DNA from: Pseudomonadota bacterium
GTDB taxonomy: Bacteria > Pseudomonadota > Gammaproteobacteria > Xanthomonadales > Ahniellaceae
Reading direction: 5' to 3'
Length of the DNA stretch: 34,237 nt
NCBI GenBank assembly: GCA_022705045.1
Contig: JAKJFE010000021.1
Coordinates: 1-34,237, forward strand
Shown here: one piece after another, positions 24,578 to 33,478 of the stretch
Position numbering within the stretch: the first letter of the stretch is position 1
Layout: each line of letters opens with the position of its first letter
Made by a program: the position numbers and the translations under genes
Notes under the pieces: generated by a model
Told to the model about the DNA's origin: nothing
Databases searched by the model: none
Seen by the model: the letters and a program-made list of their open reading frames with translations, nothing else

Positions 24578-25015
24578 TCAGGCGTAACGGCGCTGGTCGC
24601 GGCGCAGTTCGCTAGCCTTGGGCAACTGATCGCCGTGCATCTGGCGCAGGGCGCGCAGCACCAGTCGGTGCAGGTTCTGGATTTCGCCATAGGGCGAGTT
24701 GAAGGTGGCGCGATAGGCGCAGACAAGCCAGCGCTTGAGGCCGGCGAGGCGAATGGCGTTGTGCTGCGAGCGCACGCGGGCGAACGCGACCGAGGCCTCG
24801 ACCGACCAGTTGGTCGCTTCGCTGGCGACCGGGGCTTGATCCGAGGTCTCGGCACTGGTCAGTTCCGCGAGTGCGGTCAGCGCGATCTGGCGGCGCTGGT
24901 CGGGCAGCAGGCCGGTGATCGACTCGTTGACCGTGTTGAACTGGCGCAGCAGGGTCAGATAACGCGTGAAGGCCGTGGTGCGCTGCACCCACTTGTTGTT
25001 CGTGACGATGTCCAT
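24578..25015 (-). CDS. Unknown small soluble protein (145 residues)
   Basis: No family recognised. The sequence is helical and charged, with Arg/Leu/Ala-rich segments such as WVQRTTAFTRYLTLLRQFNT, LLPDQRRQIALTALAEL and LKRWLVCAYRATFNSPYGEI, and a basic C-terminus RRDQRRYA. No signal peptide or membrane helix. It has a GGGAG ribosome site near the ATG and its own terminator (24510-24539), so it is likely a real single-gene transcript. A 7-base-pair hairpin at 25061-25079 lies 46 bases before its start. Confidence 0.75.
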   Translation of the reverse strand: MDIVTNNKWVQRTTAFTRYLTLLRQFNTVNESITGLLPDQRRQIALTALAELTSAETSDQAPVASEATNWSVEASVAFARVRSQHNAIRLAGLKRWLVCAYRATFNSPYGEIQNLHRLVLRALRQMHGDQLPKASELRRDQRRYA

Positions 25016-25060
25016 GGCGGCTCCCGGCGTGATTGACGGGGCCGATCATCGTCATCGCGG

Positions 25061-25126
25061 GCGCGCGAAGCGCGCGCCGTGTCACATTTCTTCAATCTTG
25101 CCGATCCGCCTGCGGAATCCGCAGGC
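25061..25126. other. Two hairpins in the gap downstream of psd
   Basis: GGCGCGC-GAAGC-GCGCGCC (25061-25079) and CCTGCGG-AAT-CCGCAGG (25110-25126) are perfect 7-base stems in the 154-base gap between psd and the 145-residue gene, both on the minus strand. Neither has a T-run. They may end the SCO-psd message or lie in the leader of the small gene. I see nothing else in this gap. Confidence 0.4.
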
Positions 25127-25169
25127 CGGTGCACATCGCAATCGTGATGCGGTTCGCGGAAGCGTCGGC

Positions 25170-26021
25170 TCAGCCGAGACGTTGCGCCAGCGCCTGGCCA
25201 AGCCGAACGGGCACTTCCGCGCTGAGTGACGCGTCCAAGGCCGCGACGCCGGGCGGCAACAGCACGATGACCGTCGAGCCATAGTTGAAACGCGCCATTT
25301 CCGCGAAACGGTCGAGTTGCACCGGTTGGGCTGCAGTGCGGTAGTCGCGCACGATCACCTGGTCGGCATAGGCCGGAATCTCGACGCCGTTCCAGACGGT
25401 TTCCACGCCGGAAACCAGCAAGGCACCGACCATCACCACGGCCATCGGCCCGAAGTCGGTCTCGAACACGCAGACCAGTCGTTCATTGCGGGCAAATACC
25501 CGCGGCACCTGTGCCACCGTGCTGGTGCCGACACTGAACAAACGGCCCGGGACGTGACGGGTTTCCAGCAATCGGCCAGCACAGGGCATGTGCACGCGGT
25601 GGTAGTCGCGCGGCGACAGGTAGACAGTGGCGAAGACACCGCCGTCGAAGCGTTTCGCGAGTTCGCCGTCGGCCAGCAATTCCTCGGCCGAGAAGTCGAA
25701 ACCCTTGGCCTGAAACAGGCGGCCGTAGCGGATCGGACCACATTGGCTGATGCGGCCGTCGGCCGGCACCAGGATCGTGCGTTCATCGCCGGCCGCGACG
25801 CGTGCACCGGGCTTCAGCGCGCGCGTGAAAAAGGCATTGAAGTGTTTGTAGTCGGCGAGGTCGGCGCTGGCGGCCTCGCGCCAGTCGACCCCGAACTTGT
25901 TGGCGATGAAGCGGATCATCGCGTTCTTGAACCAGGGCGCCTCGATGCGCGCGATGCGCAGCGCGATCGACGAAAGCAAGCGATGCGGCAACAAATATTG
26001 CAGGGCGACGAATGGCGACAT
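25170..26021 (-). CDS. psd: Phosphatidylserine decarboxylase proenzyme
   Basis: Makes phosphatidylethanolamine from phosphatidylserine at the inner membrane. The 283 residues include the N-terminal [16 protein letters not shown], a substrate region with [14 protein letters not shown] and [15 protein letters not shown] sequence ([10 protein letters not shown]), [13 protein letters not shown] and the self-cleavage site NYGSTVIVL. There Gly248-Ser249 splits, leaving a pyruvoyl group from Ser249. This is the usual bacterial length. ATG overlaps the SCO stop by one base (TGATG). Confidence 0.96.
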   Translation of the reverse strand: MSPFVALQYLLPHRLLSSIALRIARIEAPWFKNAMIRFIANKFGVDWREAASADLADYKHFNAFFTRALKPGARVAAGDERTILVPADGRISQCGPIRYGRLFQAKGFDFSAEELLADGELAKRFDGGVFATVYLSPRDYHRVHMPCAGRLLETRHVPGRLFSVGTSTVAQVPRVFARNERLVCVFETDFGPMAVVMVGALLVSGVETVWNGVEIPAYADQVIVRDYRTAAQPVQLDRFAEMARFNYGSTVIVLLPPGVAALDASLSAEVPVRLGQALAQRLG

Positions 26022-26635
26022 CAGGACCCCGCGATCCGTTGCAGATCGGCCAGCATCTTCGCCGGATCGAGCGGCGGCGAGAACCGTCCGATCAAGCGGC
26101 CTTGCGCATCCAGCAGGAACACGGCGGCACTGTGATCGACGTTGTAGTCGGGCGAATCGGTCTGTTCCTTGACGTAAAGCACGCCCATCTCCCGGGTCAG
26201 TGCGCCGAGACGATCATGGTCTGCGGTCGCGGCGAGGATGTTCGGGCTGAAGTAGCCGGCGTATTGACCCAAGGTCTTCAGGTCGTCGCGTTCCGGGTCG
26301 ACCGAGACGAACAGGAAGCCGACGCGCCCGTCGAGCTTGGCGGCGGACAGGCCTCTGTCGATCTCGCGCATCACTGCGAGTGCGGTCGGGCAGACATCGG
26401 GGCAATGCGTGAAGCCGAAGAACACCAGTTGGTGCTTGCCGGACAGGCGCTGGGCGTCGACTGGCGTGCCATCGGCACCGTCAAGCGCGAACGGCGACAG
26501 GCTGCGTGCCTGCGGGTAAGCGCTGAAGGCCGCGAAGGCGGGTTGTTCCGGCGCGGCGGGTGGGCGCAGGCCCAGCCAGAGGCCGAGGCTGGTCGCGGCC
26601 GCGACCAGCACGATGATCCAGGGAAGTTGTCGCAT
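26021..26635 (-). CDS. SCO1/SenC/PrrC copper-binding protein
   Basis: A membrane-anchored thioredoxin-like protein that delivers copper to the CuA site of cytochrome oxidase or acts as a thiol-redox partner. The 204 residues have a membrane helix (about 5-23), the copper motif CPDVC (Cys78 and Cys82, within [12 protein letters not shown]) and the metal ligand His168 ([11 protein letters not shown]). SVDPERDD and a [11 protein letters not shown] tail are typical. It is followed immediately by psd, a pairing I would attribute to genome packing. The start is the ATG that begins [14 protein letters not shown]. Divergent from prmB with a 63-base gap. Confidence 0.93.
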   Translation of the reverse strand: MRQLPWIIVLVAAATSLGLWLGLRPPAAPEQPAFAAFSAYPQARSLSPFALDGADGTPVDAQRLSGKHQLVFFGFTHCPDVCPTALAVMREIDRGLSAAKLDGRVGFLFVSVDPERDDLKTLGQYAGYFSPNILAATADHDRLGALTREMGVLYVKEQTDSPDYNVDHSAAVFLLDAQGRLIGRFSPPLDPAKMLADLQRIAGS

Positions 26636-26686
26636 GGGGTCAGCGAATTGGCAGAAACGGCCGTGGAGTATATCGGGCCTGCTGTC

Positions 26687-26692
26687 TATGAT
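26687..26692 (+). promoter_or_regulatory. -10 box of prmB immediately before its start codon
   Basis: TATGAT (5 of 6) ends six bases before the ATG of prmB at 26699, so a transcript starting at the usual distance would begin at or beside the A of the start codon. The -35 match is weak: TGGAGT (26664-26669), 17-base spacing. No Shine-Dalgarno site precedes the ATG. A leaderless message is the simplest reading. Confidence 0.45.
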
Positions 26693-26698
26693 CGGCCG

Positions 26699-27625
26699 AT
26701 GACCGACGAACTGAAGACCCTCATCGATTTCATCCGTTACGGCGCCTCGCGTTTTGCCGCGGCCGGGCTCACGTTCGGGCATGGCCACGACAACGCGATG
26801 GACGAAGCCACGCAACTCGTCCTGCACGCATTGCATCTGCCGCATGACCTGAAGCCGGCCTATGGCGCCGCGCGACTGGTCGCGGAAGAGAAGAAGTCCG
26901 TACTCGACCTGTTCGAGCGCCGTATCCGCGAACGCAAGCCGGCCTGTTATCTGACTGGCGAGGCCTGGTTCGCCGAGTTGCTGTTCAAGTGCGACGAACG
27001 CGCCCTGGTGCCACGCTCGCCGATCGCCGAACTGATCGTCGAAGGCTACGAGCCCTGGCGCAATGGCCGCCCGCTGAATCGCGTGCTCGATCTCTGTACC
27101 GGCGGCGGCTGCATCGCGATCGCCAGTGCCCATTACCTGCCGGACGCGCTGGTCGATGGTGTCGACATCAGCCCGAAGGCGCTGTCGCTGGCGAATGAAA
27201 ATGCCGAGCGCCTGCTTGTCGCCGATCGCGTGCGGTTCATCGAATCCAATCTGTTCGCCGGACTCGAAGGCGAGGTCTACGATCTGATCGTGACCAATCC
27301 GCCGTATGTCACGCATGCCGAAGTCGATGCGCTGCCGGATGAATACCGTCACGAACCCGAGAACGGCTTGCGCGCCGGCCACGACGGGCTCGACCTGGTG
27401 CTGCAGATCCTTGCCGAAGCGCCGAAACATCTCAGCGAAGACGGCTTCCTGATCTGCGAAGTCGGCGAATCCGAGCGTGCGCTGGTCGAACTGCTGCCGC
27501 AGCTGCCGTTCAACTGGATCGAGTTCAAGGTCGGGCAAATGGGCATCTTCCAGATCGAGCGCGAAGACCTGCTGACCTGGCACATCGAGATCGAGGCCCT
27601 GGCTGCGGAGCGTCGCGCCGGATGA
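26699..27625 (+). CDS. prmB: Ribosomal protein L3 glutamine methyltransferase
   Basis: N5-methylates a glutamine of ribosomal protein L3 (cytoplasm, SAM-dependent). The 308 residues have the HemK-type layout: an N-terminal helical domain with [16 protein letters not shown], then a Rossmann fold with [20 protein letters not shown] (SAM binding). The catalytic NPPY is at 200-203 ([20 protein letters not shown]), then [16 protein letters not shown]. PrmB rather than PrmC is favoured by the FGHG N-terminal motif and by adjacency to aroC. aroC overlaps by 4 bases. Start ATG 26699 may be used on a leaderless message. Confidence 0.94.
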   Translation: MTDELKTLIDFIRYGASRFAAAGLTFGHGHDNAMDEATQLVLHALHLPHDLKPAYGAARLVAEEKKSVLDLFERRIRERKPACYLTGEAWFAELLFKCDERALVPRSPIAELIVEGYEPWRNGRPLNRVLDLCTGGGCIAIASAHYLPDALVDGVDISPKALSLANENAERLLVADRVRFIESNLFAGLEGEVYDLIVTNPPYVTHAEVDALPDEYRHEPENGLRAGHDGLDLVLQILAEAPKHLSEDGFLICEVGESERALVELLPQLPFNWIEFKVGQMGIFQIEREDLLTWHIEIEALAAERRAG

Positions 27626-28737
27626 GTCACAACCGTTTCGGCAAGATTTTCTCGGTCACGACCTTTGGCGAAAGCCATGGGCCGGCGATCGGGTGCGTGA
27701 TCGATGGCGTGCCGCCGGGGATCGCGATTGCCGAAGACGATTTCGCACACGACCTCGAACGTCGTGCCACCGGACGTTCGCGCCACACCTCGCAGCGCCG
27801 CGAGGAAGACCGCGTCGAGATCCTGTCGGGCGTCTATCAGGGCCGCACGACCGGCACCGCGCTCGCACTGTTGATCCGCAACACCGATGCGCGCAGCAAG
27901 GACTACGCGAACATCACCCAACAGTTCCGTCCCGGCCACGCCGACTACACCTATTGGCAGAAGTACGGCATCCGCGATCCGCGCGGCGGCGGGCGCTCGA
28001 GTGCGCGCGAGACAACGATGCGCGTGGCCGCAGCGGTCATCGCGAAAAAGTGGCTGCGCGAGCGCTTCGGCATCGAGGTGCGTGGTCACATGGCGCAGAT
28101 CGGCGAGATCGTGCCGCGCGCGTTCGATTGGAACGCGGTCGAGGGCAATCCGTTCTTCTGGCCCGACGCGGCCATGGTGCCGGAGCTCGAGGCCTTCATG
28201 GATGCGTTGCGCAAGTCCGGCGATTCGGTCGGCGCGCGCGTGACCGCGGTGGCGATGAACGTGCCGCCGGGCTGGGGCGAACCGATCTACGGCAAGCTCG
28301 ACGGCGATCTGGCCGCGGCGATGATGAGCATCAACGCGGTCAAGGGCGTGGAGATCGGCGACGGCTTCGCCTGCGTCGCCCAACGCGGCACCGAGCATCG
28401 CGACCTGATCGCGCCGGATGGCTTCCGCAGCAATCACGCGGGCGGCATCCTCGGCGGCATCTCGACCGGCCAGGACATCGTCGTCAGTGTCGCGATCAAA
28501 CCGACGTCGAGCCTGCGCCTGCCGGGCGACAGTGTCGACGTGAATGGCGATGTCGTCGAAGTGGTGACCACCGGTCGCCATGATCCCTGCGTTGGCATTC
28601 GCGCCACGCCGATCGTCGAGGCGATGCTCGCGTTGACCCTGATCGACCATGCGTTGCGACATCGCGCGCAATGCGGCGATGTCGGCGATATCACGCCACG
28701 CATCCCCGCGACCACGACCAAAACCACCACGTCCTGA
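27622..28737 (+). CDS. aroC: Chorismate synthase
   Basis: Last step of the shikimate pathway; needs reduced FMN. The 371 residues open with [20 protein letters not shown] (first conserved His), then [13 protein letters not shown] and the [14 protein letters not shown] motif. Next come [40 protein letters not shown] and a final [17 protein letters not shown]. All the expected blocks are present. ATG overlaps the prmB stop by four bases (ATGA). The last 15 residues (Thr/Lys-rich) are variable in the family. An 8-base hairpin follows directly after the stop. Confidence 0.97.
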   Translation: MSHNRFGKIFSVTTFGESHGPAIGCVIDGVPPGIAIAEDDFAHDLERRATGRSRHTSQRREEDRVEILSGVYQGRTTGTALALLIRNTDARSKDYANITQQFRPGHADYTYWQKYGIRDPRGGGRSSARETTMRVAAAVIAKKWLRERFGIEVRGHMAQIGEIVPRAFDWNAVEGNPFFWPDAAMVPELEAFMDALRKSGDSVGARVTAVAMNVPPGWGEPIYGKLDGDLAAAMMSINAVKGVEIGDGFACVAQRGTEHRDLIAPDGFRSNHAGGILGGISTGQDIVVSVAIKPTSSLRLPGDSVDVNGDVVEVVTTGRHDPCVGIRATPIVEAMLALTLIDHALRHRAQCGDVGDITPRIPATTTKTTTS

Positions 28738-28756
28738 GCGCCGGAAGATCCGGCGC
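28738..28756 (+). other. Hairpin directly after the aroC stop
   Basis: GCGCCGGA-AGA-TCCGGCGC is a perfect 8-base-pair stem with a three-base loop starting at the first base after the aroC stop codon. No T-run follows, so it is probably an mRNA-protecting or Rho-associated structure, not a full intrinsic terminator. asd begins 70 bases later. Confidence 0.45.
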
Positions 28757-28826
28757 CGCGACGAGGTCTCGGCCGTTCGGACTTTGAAGCGACTCTCCGG
28801 AACGGCGGCAGAAAGAGGAATACACG

Positions 28827-29855
28827 ATGAGTTCGAACCGCAGTTTCAACGTCGCTGTCGTCGGTGCCACCGGTGCCGTTGGCGAAACCATGCTCAACAT
28901 CCTGCACGAGCGCGACTTCCCGGTCGCGGAACTGGTGCCGCTGGCCAGCGAACGTTCGGCCGGCACACGCGTGAAGTTCGGCGACCGCAGCTTCGTCACC
29001 CAGGATCTCGACAAATACGACTTCGACGGCATCGACATCGCGCTGTTCTCGGCCGGCGGTTCGGTCTCGGCCGTGCATGCCCCGCGTGCTGCGGCCGCAG
29101 GCGCCGTCGTCATCGACAACACCTCGCAGTTCCGTTACGAAGACGACATCCCGCTGGTGGTCGCGGAAGTGAATCCGCATGCGATCGCGCGCTATACCAC
29201 GCGCGGCATCATCGCCAATCCGAACTGTTCGACGATGCAGATGCTGGTCGCGCTGGCGCCGATCCATCGCGCCGTCGGCATCACCCGCATCAATGTCGCG
29301 ACCTACCAGTCGGTCTCGGGCGCGGGCCGTTCGGGTCTGGAAGAACTCGGCAAGCAGACCGCGCAGCTGCTGAATTTCCAGGAAGTCGAGAAGACCAAGT
29401 TCCCGGTGCAGATCGCGTTCAATCTGATCCCGCAGATCGACGTGTTCATGGACAACGGTTACACCAAGGAAGAAATGAAGATGGTCTGGGAGACCCAGAA
29501 AATCCTCGAAGACAGCGGCATCGTCGTGAATCCGACGGCGGTGCGCGTGCCGGTGTTCTACGGGCATTCGGAAGCGGTGCACATCGAGACGCGCGGCAAG
29601 ATCACGGCGGCCGAGGCGCGCCGCTTGCTCGAAGCCGCGCCGGGCATCGAGGTGGTCGACGATCACGTGCCGGGTGGTTATCCGACGCCGGTCACCCATG
29701 CCGCCGGCAACGACCCGGTCTACGTCGGCCGCATCCGCGAGGACATTTCGCATCCGAATGGCCTGAACCTGTGGGTGGTCAGCGACAACATCCGCAAGGG
29801 GGCAGCGCTGAATGCGGTGCAGATCGCCGAGCTGCTGATCGCCGAGCATCTGTGA
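28827..29855 (+). CDS. asd: Aspartate-semialdehyde dehydrogenase
   Basis: Reduces aspartyl phosphate to aspartate semialdehyde for lysine, methionine, threonine and cell-wall diaminopimelate synthesis. In 342 residues it has the NADP fold GATGAVGETMLNIL, then FSAGGSVSAVHAPRAAAAGA and DNTSQFRYEDDIPLVV-type sequence. The catalytic Cys134 lies in NPNCSTMQMLVAL, followed by the segment TYQSVSGAGRSGLEELGKQT and the substrate His region PVFYGHSEAVHIET. This is the common Gram-positive/Pseudomonas/Xanthomonas-type branch. Start ATG follows an AGAGGAA ribosome site. Confidence 0.97.
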   Translation: MSSNRSFNVAVVGATGAVGETMLNILHERDFPVAELVPLASERSAGTRVKFGDRSFVTQDLDKYDFDGIDIALFSAGGSVSAVHAPRAAAAGAVVIDNTSQFRYEDDIPLVVAEVNPHAIARYTTRGIIANPNCSTMQMLVALAPIHRAVGITRINVATYQSVSGAGRSGLEELGKQTAQLLNFQEVEKTKFPVQIAFNLIPQIDVFMDNGYTKEEMKMVWETQKILEDSGIVVNPTAVRVPVFYGHSEAVHIETRGKITAAEARRLLEAAPGIEVVDDHVPGGYPTPVTHAAGNDPVYVGRIREDISHPNGLNLWVVSDNIRKGAALNAVQIAELLIAEHL

Positions 29856-29865
29856 CCGAGGCCGC

Positions 29866-29905
29866 GGTTTTCCGGCCCGGGCAGTGCGAAACGGGGCCGG
29901 AAACC
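29866..29905 (+). terminator. Likely terminator of asd
   Basis: GGTTTTCCGGCCC (29866-29878) pairs with GGGCCGGAAACC (29894-29905) to give a long stem with a single bulged base, ten bases after the asd stop. The bases that follow (CAATCTTCCCC) are only moderately T-rich, so efficiency is uncertain, but it separates asd from fimV. Confidence 0.5.
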
Positions 29906-29933
29906 CAATCTTCCCCTGTACTTAGGGCCGTGT

Positions 29934-29939
29934 TATAAG
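29934..29939 (+). promoter_or_regulatory. Extended -10 element upstream of fimV
   Basis: TGT-TATAAG (TGn motif at 29931-29933) is an extended -10 box with 5 of 6 matches. Transcription would begin near 29946 and leave a leader of about 60 bases. That leader contains a small hairpin CCGTC-TTT-GACGG (29960-29972). The ribosome site GGGGAA is at 29995-30000. Confidence 0.5.
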
Positions 29940-30006
29940 CTCGATTCTAAGATCGTTGGCCGTCTTTGACGGTCGGGACCACACTGGACGAATTGGGGAA
30001 ATGGGC

Positions 30007-32592
30007 ATGAACCGACTGTTGCCACTCTCTCTCGCCGTGGCGCTGGCATTGGGCAGTTCCTCTGCCTTGGCGCTGGGCCTTGGCGGGATCAACGTGAAGT
30101 CGGAATTGAATGCGCCACTTCGCGCCGAGATCCCGGTCTACGTGAGTACACCGGCCGAGGCGGAATCGCTGCGCGTCGAGCTCGCGGCCGCTGCCGAATT
30201 CGCCCGCGTCGGACTCGACATCGGCGATATCGCGGTGCCGCTCCAGTTCGACGTGGGCAAGAACGCGCGCGGCGAACCGGTGATCCTGGTGCAGTCGAGC
30301 CAGGCCATCCGCGAGCCGACCCTGACCTTCCTGGTCGAAGTGAACTGGTCGAACGGGCGCTTCCTGCGCGAATACTCGGTGCTGCTGGAACCACCCGTGA
30401 CGGTGCCGGTCAGTACGCCGAGCGCCCCGTCGTCGGCCATCGCGCCGGCGGCATCGGTGCAGCCGATCGCCGAGCCCGAACCGGCCGCGCCGACACCGAT
30501 ATCCGAACCCGAAGCGCTACCGGAACCCCCAGCGGCCGAGACCGCACCGGTCGAAACACCGGTCGCCGAGACGCCGCCGCAAGCCGAACCCGCCCCGACT
30601 GCGCCGGAACCGGAAGCGGTACCGAGCGAGCCGCTGGCCAGCGACACGCCGGCCGAAACGCCGCCGACGCCGGAACCGACCCCCGAACCCGAACCGGCAC
30701 CCGAACCGGCACCCGTTGCCGCCGCGCCATCGGCCAGCGAATACGGGCCGATCGCCAGTGGCGAGACGCTGTGGGAAATCGCCAACACCACGCGTCCCGG
30801 TCATGTCACGCCGAGCCAGATGATGCTTGCCCTGTTGCGAGCCAATCCGGACGCGTTCTACCGCGACAACGTCAACGCGCTGAAGCGCGGCGCCATCCTG
30901 CGCATCCCGGGTGAATCCGACCTGCAGGCGATGGCCGCGGCCGAAGCCGCTGCGGAAATCGTCAGCCAGAACCAGACCTGGATCGAATCGACGCGCCCGA
31001 CCACGGTCTCGGACGCCAGCGTCGAGTCGTCAAGCAGTGCATCGACGGCGGCAGCGGCGTCGAATCGTCCGGATTCGCGCCTTGAACTGGTGCCGCCGTC
31101 ATCGGGCCAGAGCACGTCGGATCGTCCGGGCGCGCCGGGTGGTACGGGCGACAGCGCTGCCGTGCGCGCCGAGCTCGCACGCACCAAGGAGTCGCTGAGC
31201 AGCGCCCAGCAGGAAAGTGGCGAGTTGCGTTCACGGGTCAAGGAACTTGAGAACATCAATTCCACCAATCAGCGTCTGCTGACCCTGAAAGACAGCGAAC
31301 TCAAGAATTTGCAGGACAAGCTGAAAGCGGCCGAAATCGCGGCCGCCCAGAAGCCGGCACCGGTGTCCACGCCGGTCGAACAACCGGTCGAGCCGGTCGC
31401 TGCGACCACGTCGACGACGGCGAGTGATCCGCTTGCGTCCACCGCTACACCGGATGCGTCGAACCCCGACGTGGTCACGCCGGATGCAACCCAGCCGGAT
31501 GCCACCGACGTCACAACCATCGATCCGCTCGCGTCCGCCGAGCCGGCGACGCCCGACGAATCGGCAGAGCCGGCGGAAGTCACGCCGATCGTCGATGCCG
31601 AACCGGTCGCCGTGGGTGAGCCTGCCGCACCGGCACCGGCGCCCTGGTATGGAGCCCTGATGAACAAGTACGTGCTCGGTGGTATCGGTCTGCTGGTGCT
31701 TGGCGCCGTGGGTTTCGCGGTGGCTCGCCGCCGCAAGCCGGAAGCCCCGGCCGTGCAGCCGGGTACGATTTCAGGCCAGTTCGGCGACACCGTCGGCGGC
31801 GACAACGAGGAATCCTCGATGCTGGCGGCGCTGGCTCAGGATCCGACCGATCTCAATGCGCACCTCAACGTGCTCGAGTTCTATTACATGCGCCGCAACG
31901 CCGACAAGTTCGAGGCGGCGGCCGAGGCGATGTATGCACAATTGCCTGATCCGAATGCCCCGGAATGGCAGGGCGCGTTGCTGATGGGGCGCGACTTGTG
32001 CCCGACCCATCCGATGTTCTCCGATGGCGACGATCATGCCGCTGCGACCTCGGCCTTCGCCGATCCGTTCGCTTCGGTGCCGAAGTTCGAAGGTCACGAA
32101 CCGAAGGCGCAGGCGCCCGTGCAGGACGACGACTTCGACTTCGATCTCGGAACGTCGGCACCGGCAGCCCCGCAGTCACCGCCCAGCGTGCCGGCGGCAG
32201 CGGCGGACAGCTTCGACTTCAATCTGATCGACGACAGCGCGAAAAAGACGGCCGCACCTGCTGCGCCGAAGCAGGACCTGAGTTTCGATTTCGACCTCGA
32301 CACGTCCGTCGCGTCGTCGAAGGCGAACGAGATCTCGTTCGAGCTGCCGGCGCTCGATCTGGGTGCCGACGTCACGCCGCCTTCGCTGGAATCGTCGTCG
32401 ACGCAGCAGATGGCAGCGATCAAGGACGATTTCCTCGGCGACGATGCGGTCGCCACCAAGATCGATCTGGCCCGCGCCTATCTCGACATGGGAGATGCCG
32501 ACGGTGCTCGCAGCATGCTGGAAGAGGTCGTGGCCGAAGGCAGCGAATCGCAGAAGGCCGAAGCCAAGAAGCTGCTCTCCGAAATCAGGTAA
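30007..32592 (+). CDS. fimV: FimV-family peptidoglycan-binding pilus assembly hub protein
   Basis: An inner-membrane protein that organises type IV pilus assembly, twitching and cAMP signalling. The 861 residues have a signal peptide (about 1-24) and a FimV N-terminal domain (GLGGINVKSELNAPLRAEIP, then VPLQFDVGKNARGEPVIL and LTFLVEVNW). A Pro/Glu/Ala-rich linker (about 140-240, PEPTPEPEPAPEPAPV) and a LysM domain (about 245-301) follow. A coiled coil (about 385-446), a second acidic/Thr linker, a membrane helix (about 555-573), an acidic cytoplasmic region, and the conserved C-terminal TPR-like domain (IDLARAYLDMGDADGARSML) complete it. ATG 30007 is preferred to ATG 30001 because GGGGA is then eight bases upstream. 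The asd-fimV-truA setting is the standard one. Confidence 0.95.
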   Translation: MNRLLPLSLAVALALGSSSALALGLGGINVKSELNAPLRAEIPVYVSTPAEAESLRVELAAAAEFARVGLDIGDIAVPLQFDVGKNARGEPVILVQSSQAIREPTLTFLVEVNWSNGRFLREYSVLLEPPVTVPVSTPSAPSSAIAPAASVQPIAEPEPAAPTPISEPEALPEPPAAETAPVETPVAETPPQAEPAPTAPEPEAVPSEPLASDTPAETPPTPEPTPEPEPAPEPAPVAAAPSASEYGPIASGETLWEIANTTRPGHVTPSQMMLALLRANPDAFYRDNVNALKRGAILRIPGESDLQAMAAAEAAAEIVSQNQTWIESTRPTTVSDASVESSSSASTAAAASNRPDSRLELVPPSSGQSTSDRPGAPGGTGDSAAVRAELARTKESLSSAQQESGELRSRVKELENINSTNQRLLTLKDSELKNLQDKLKAAEIAAAQKPAPVSTPVEQPVEPVAATTSTTASDPLASTATPDASNPDVVTPDATQPDATDVTTIDPLASAEPATPDESAEPAEVTPIVDAEPVAVGEPAAPAPAPWYGALMNKYVLGGIGLLVLGAVGFAVARRRKPEAPAVQPGTISGQFGDTVGGDNEESSMLAALAQDPTDLNAHLNVLEFYYMRRNADKFEAAAEAMYAQLPDPNAPEWQGALLMGRDLCPTHPMFSDGDDHAAATSAFADPFASVPKFEGHEPKAQAPVQDDDFDFDLGTSAPAAPQSPPSVPAAAADSFDFNLIDDSAKKTAAPAAPKQDLSFDFDLDTSVASSKANEISFELPALDLGADVTPPSLESSSTQQMAAIKDDFLGDDAVATKIDLARAYLDMGDADGARSMLEEVVAEGSESQKAEAKKLLSEIR

Positions 32593-32616
32593 CCCCGTCG
32601 GATTCGTCCGAATGCC

Positions 32617-32647
32617 AAGGGGCCGGTAAACTCCGGCCCCTTTGCTT
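32617..32647 (+). terminator. Intrinsic terminator of fimV
   Basis: AAGGGGCCGG (32617-32626), loop TAAACT, CCGGCCCCTT (32633-32642): a perfect 10-base-pair stem followed by TGCTTTTG. It lies 25 bases after the fimV stop. The loop TAAACT also resembles a -10 box and might be part of a truA promoter. Confidence 0.8.
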
Positions 32648-32707
32648 TTGCAGCCGGATCATGTCGAACCGCAACGATCTTCCGCATCCGTCCCTGAGGT
32701 GTCCGCG

Positions 32708-33478
32708 ATGACGCGTTACGCCATGGCGGTCGAATACGACGGCTCGCGCTTCCACGGCTGGCAGACGCAGCGTGATCGCGTCAGCGTGCAATCGACGCTG
32801 GAGGCTGCGATTGCGAAGGTCGCGCATCATCCGATCGCGGTAACGGCGGCCGGCCGCACCGATACTGGCGTGCACGCGGCCTTCCAAGTCGTGCACTTCG
32901 ACAGCGACGCGCAGCGTGTCGAACGCGCCTGGTTGCTCGGCACCAACACGCATCTGCCGAAGTCGACGGTGGCACGCTGGGTGATCCCGGTGGCTGACGA
33001 TTTCCATGCGCGTTTTTCCGCGCAGTCGCGGCGTTACCGCTACACCATCCTCAACCGCTTCGTGCGCCCGGCGATCGGACGCGAGCGGCTGTCCTGGATC
33101 CGTTTGCCGCTCGATCACGAGGCGATGCAGGCGGCCAGCCGTTGCCTGATCGGCATCCACGACTTCACCAGTTTCCGCACCGTGGCCTGCCAGGCGCATT
33201 CGCCGGTGCGCGACCTGCGTCGCATCGAGTTCTCGCGTGACGCCGACCTGATCCACATGGACATCGAGGCGAACGGGTTCCTGCACCACATGGTGCGCAA
33301 CCTCGTCGGCAGCCTGATGCAGGTCGGGCACGGCGAGAAGCCGGCCGAGTGGATCGCGCAAGTCCTCGCGGCGCGCGATCGGACGCTGGCCGGGGTCACC
33401 GCGCCGCCCGAGGGTCTGGTCTTCATCGGTCCACGCTACGACCGTCGCTACGGCTTGCCCGATGAGGTCTCTCTGTGA
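32708..33478 (+). CDS. truA: tRNA pseudouridine(38-40) synthase
   Basis: Isomerises uridines 38-40 in the anticodon stem of many tRNAs. The 256 residues start TRYAMAVEYDGSRFHGWQTQ and contain catalytic Asp52 in AGRTDTGVHA. They continue with DDFHARFSAQSRRYRYTI and end with GFLHHMVRNLVGSLMQVGHG and APPEGLVF. This is the expected length. Upstream in-frame ATG 32642 is rejected because ATG 32708 gives the family N-terminus and has a GAGGTG site. trpF starts inside its stop. Confidence 0.96.
   Translation: MTRYAMAVEYDGSRFHGWQTQRDRVSVQSTLEAAIAKVAHHPIAVTAAGRTDTGVHAAFQVVHFDSDAQRVERAWLLGTNTHLPKSTVARWVIPVADDFHARFSAQSRRYRYTILNRFVRPAIGRERLSWIRLPLDHEAMQAASRCLIGIHDFTSFRTVACQAHSPVRDLRRIEFSRDADLIHMDIEANGFLHHMVRNLVGSLMQVGHGEKPAEWIAQVLAARDRTLAGVTAPPEGLVFIGPRYDRRYGLPDEVSL

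Noticed and set aside
25061..25126. CRISPR-like repeats
   Set aside because: The two hairpins are different sequences with no repeated spacing; no CRISPR array is visible anywhere in the window.
26021..27583. Extension of the SCO1/SenC frame to 520 residues
   Set aside because: The extra part is antisense to prmB; the ATG at 26635 gives the proper anchor helix.
30400..31660. FimV linkers as a possible tandem-repeat expansion or foreign insertion
   Set aside because: Pro/Glu/Ala and Thr/Asp/Ala-rich linkers are normal for FimV proteins and their base composition matches the flanks; only the length is worth a note.
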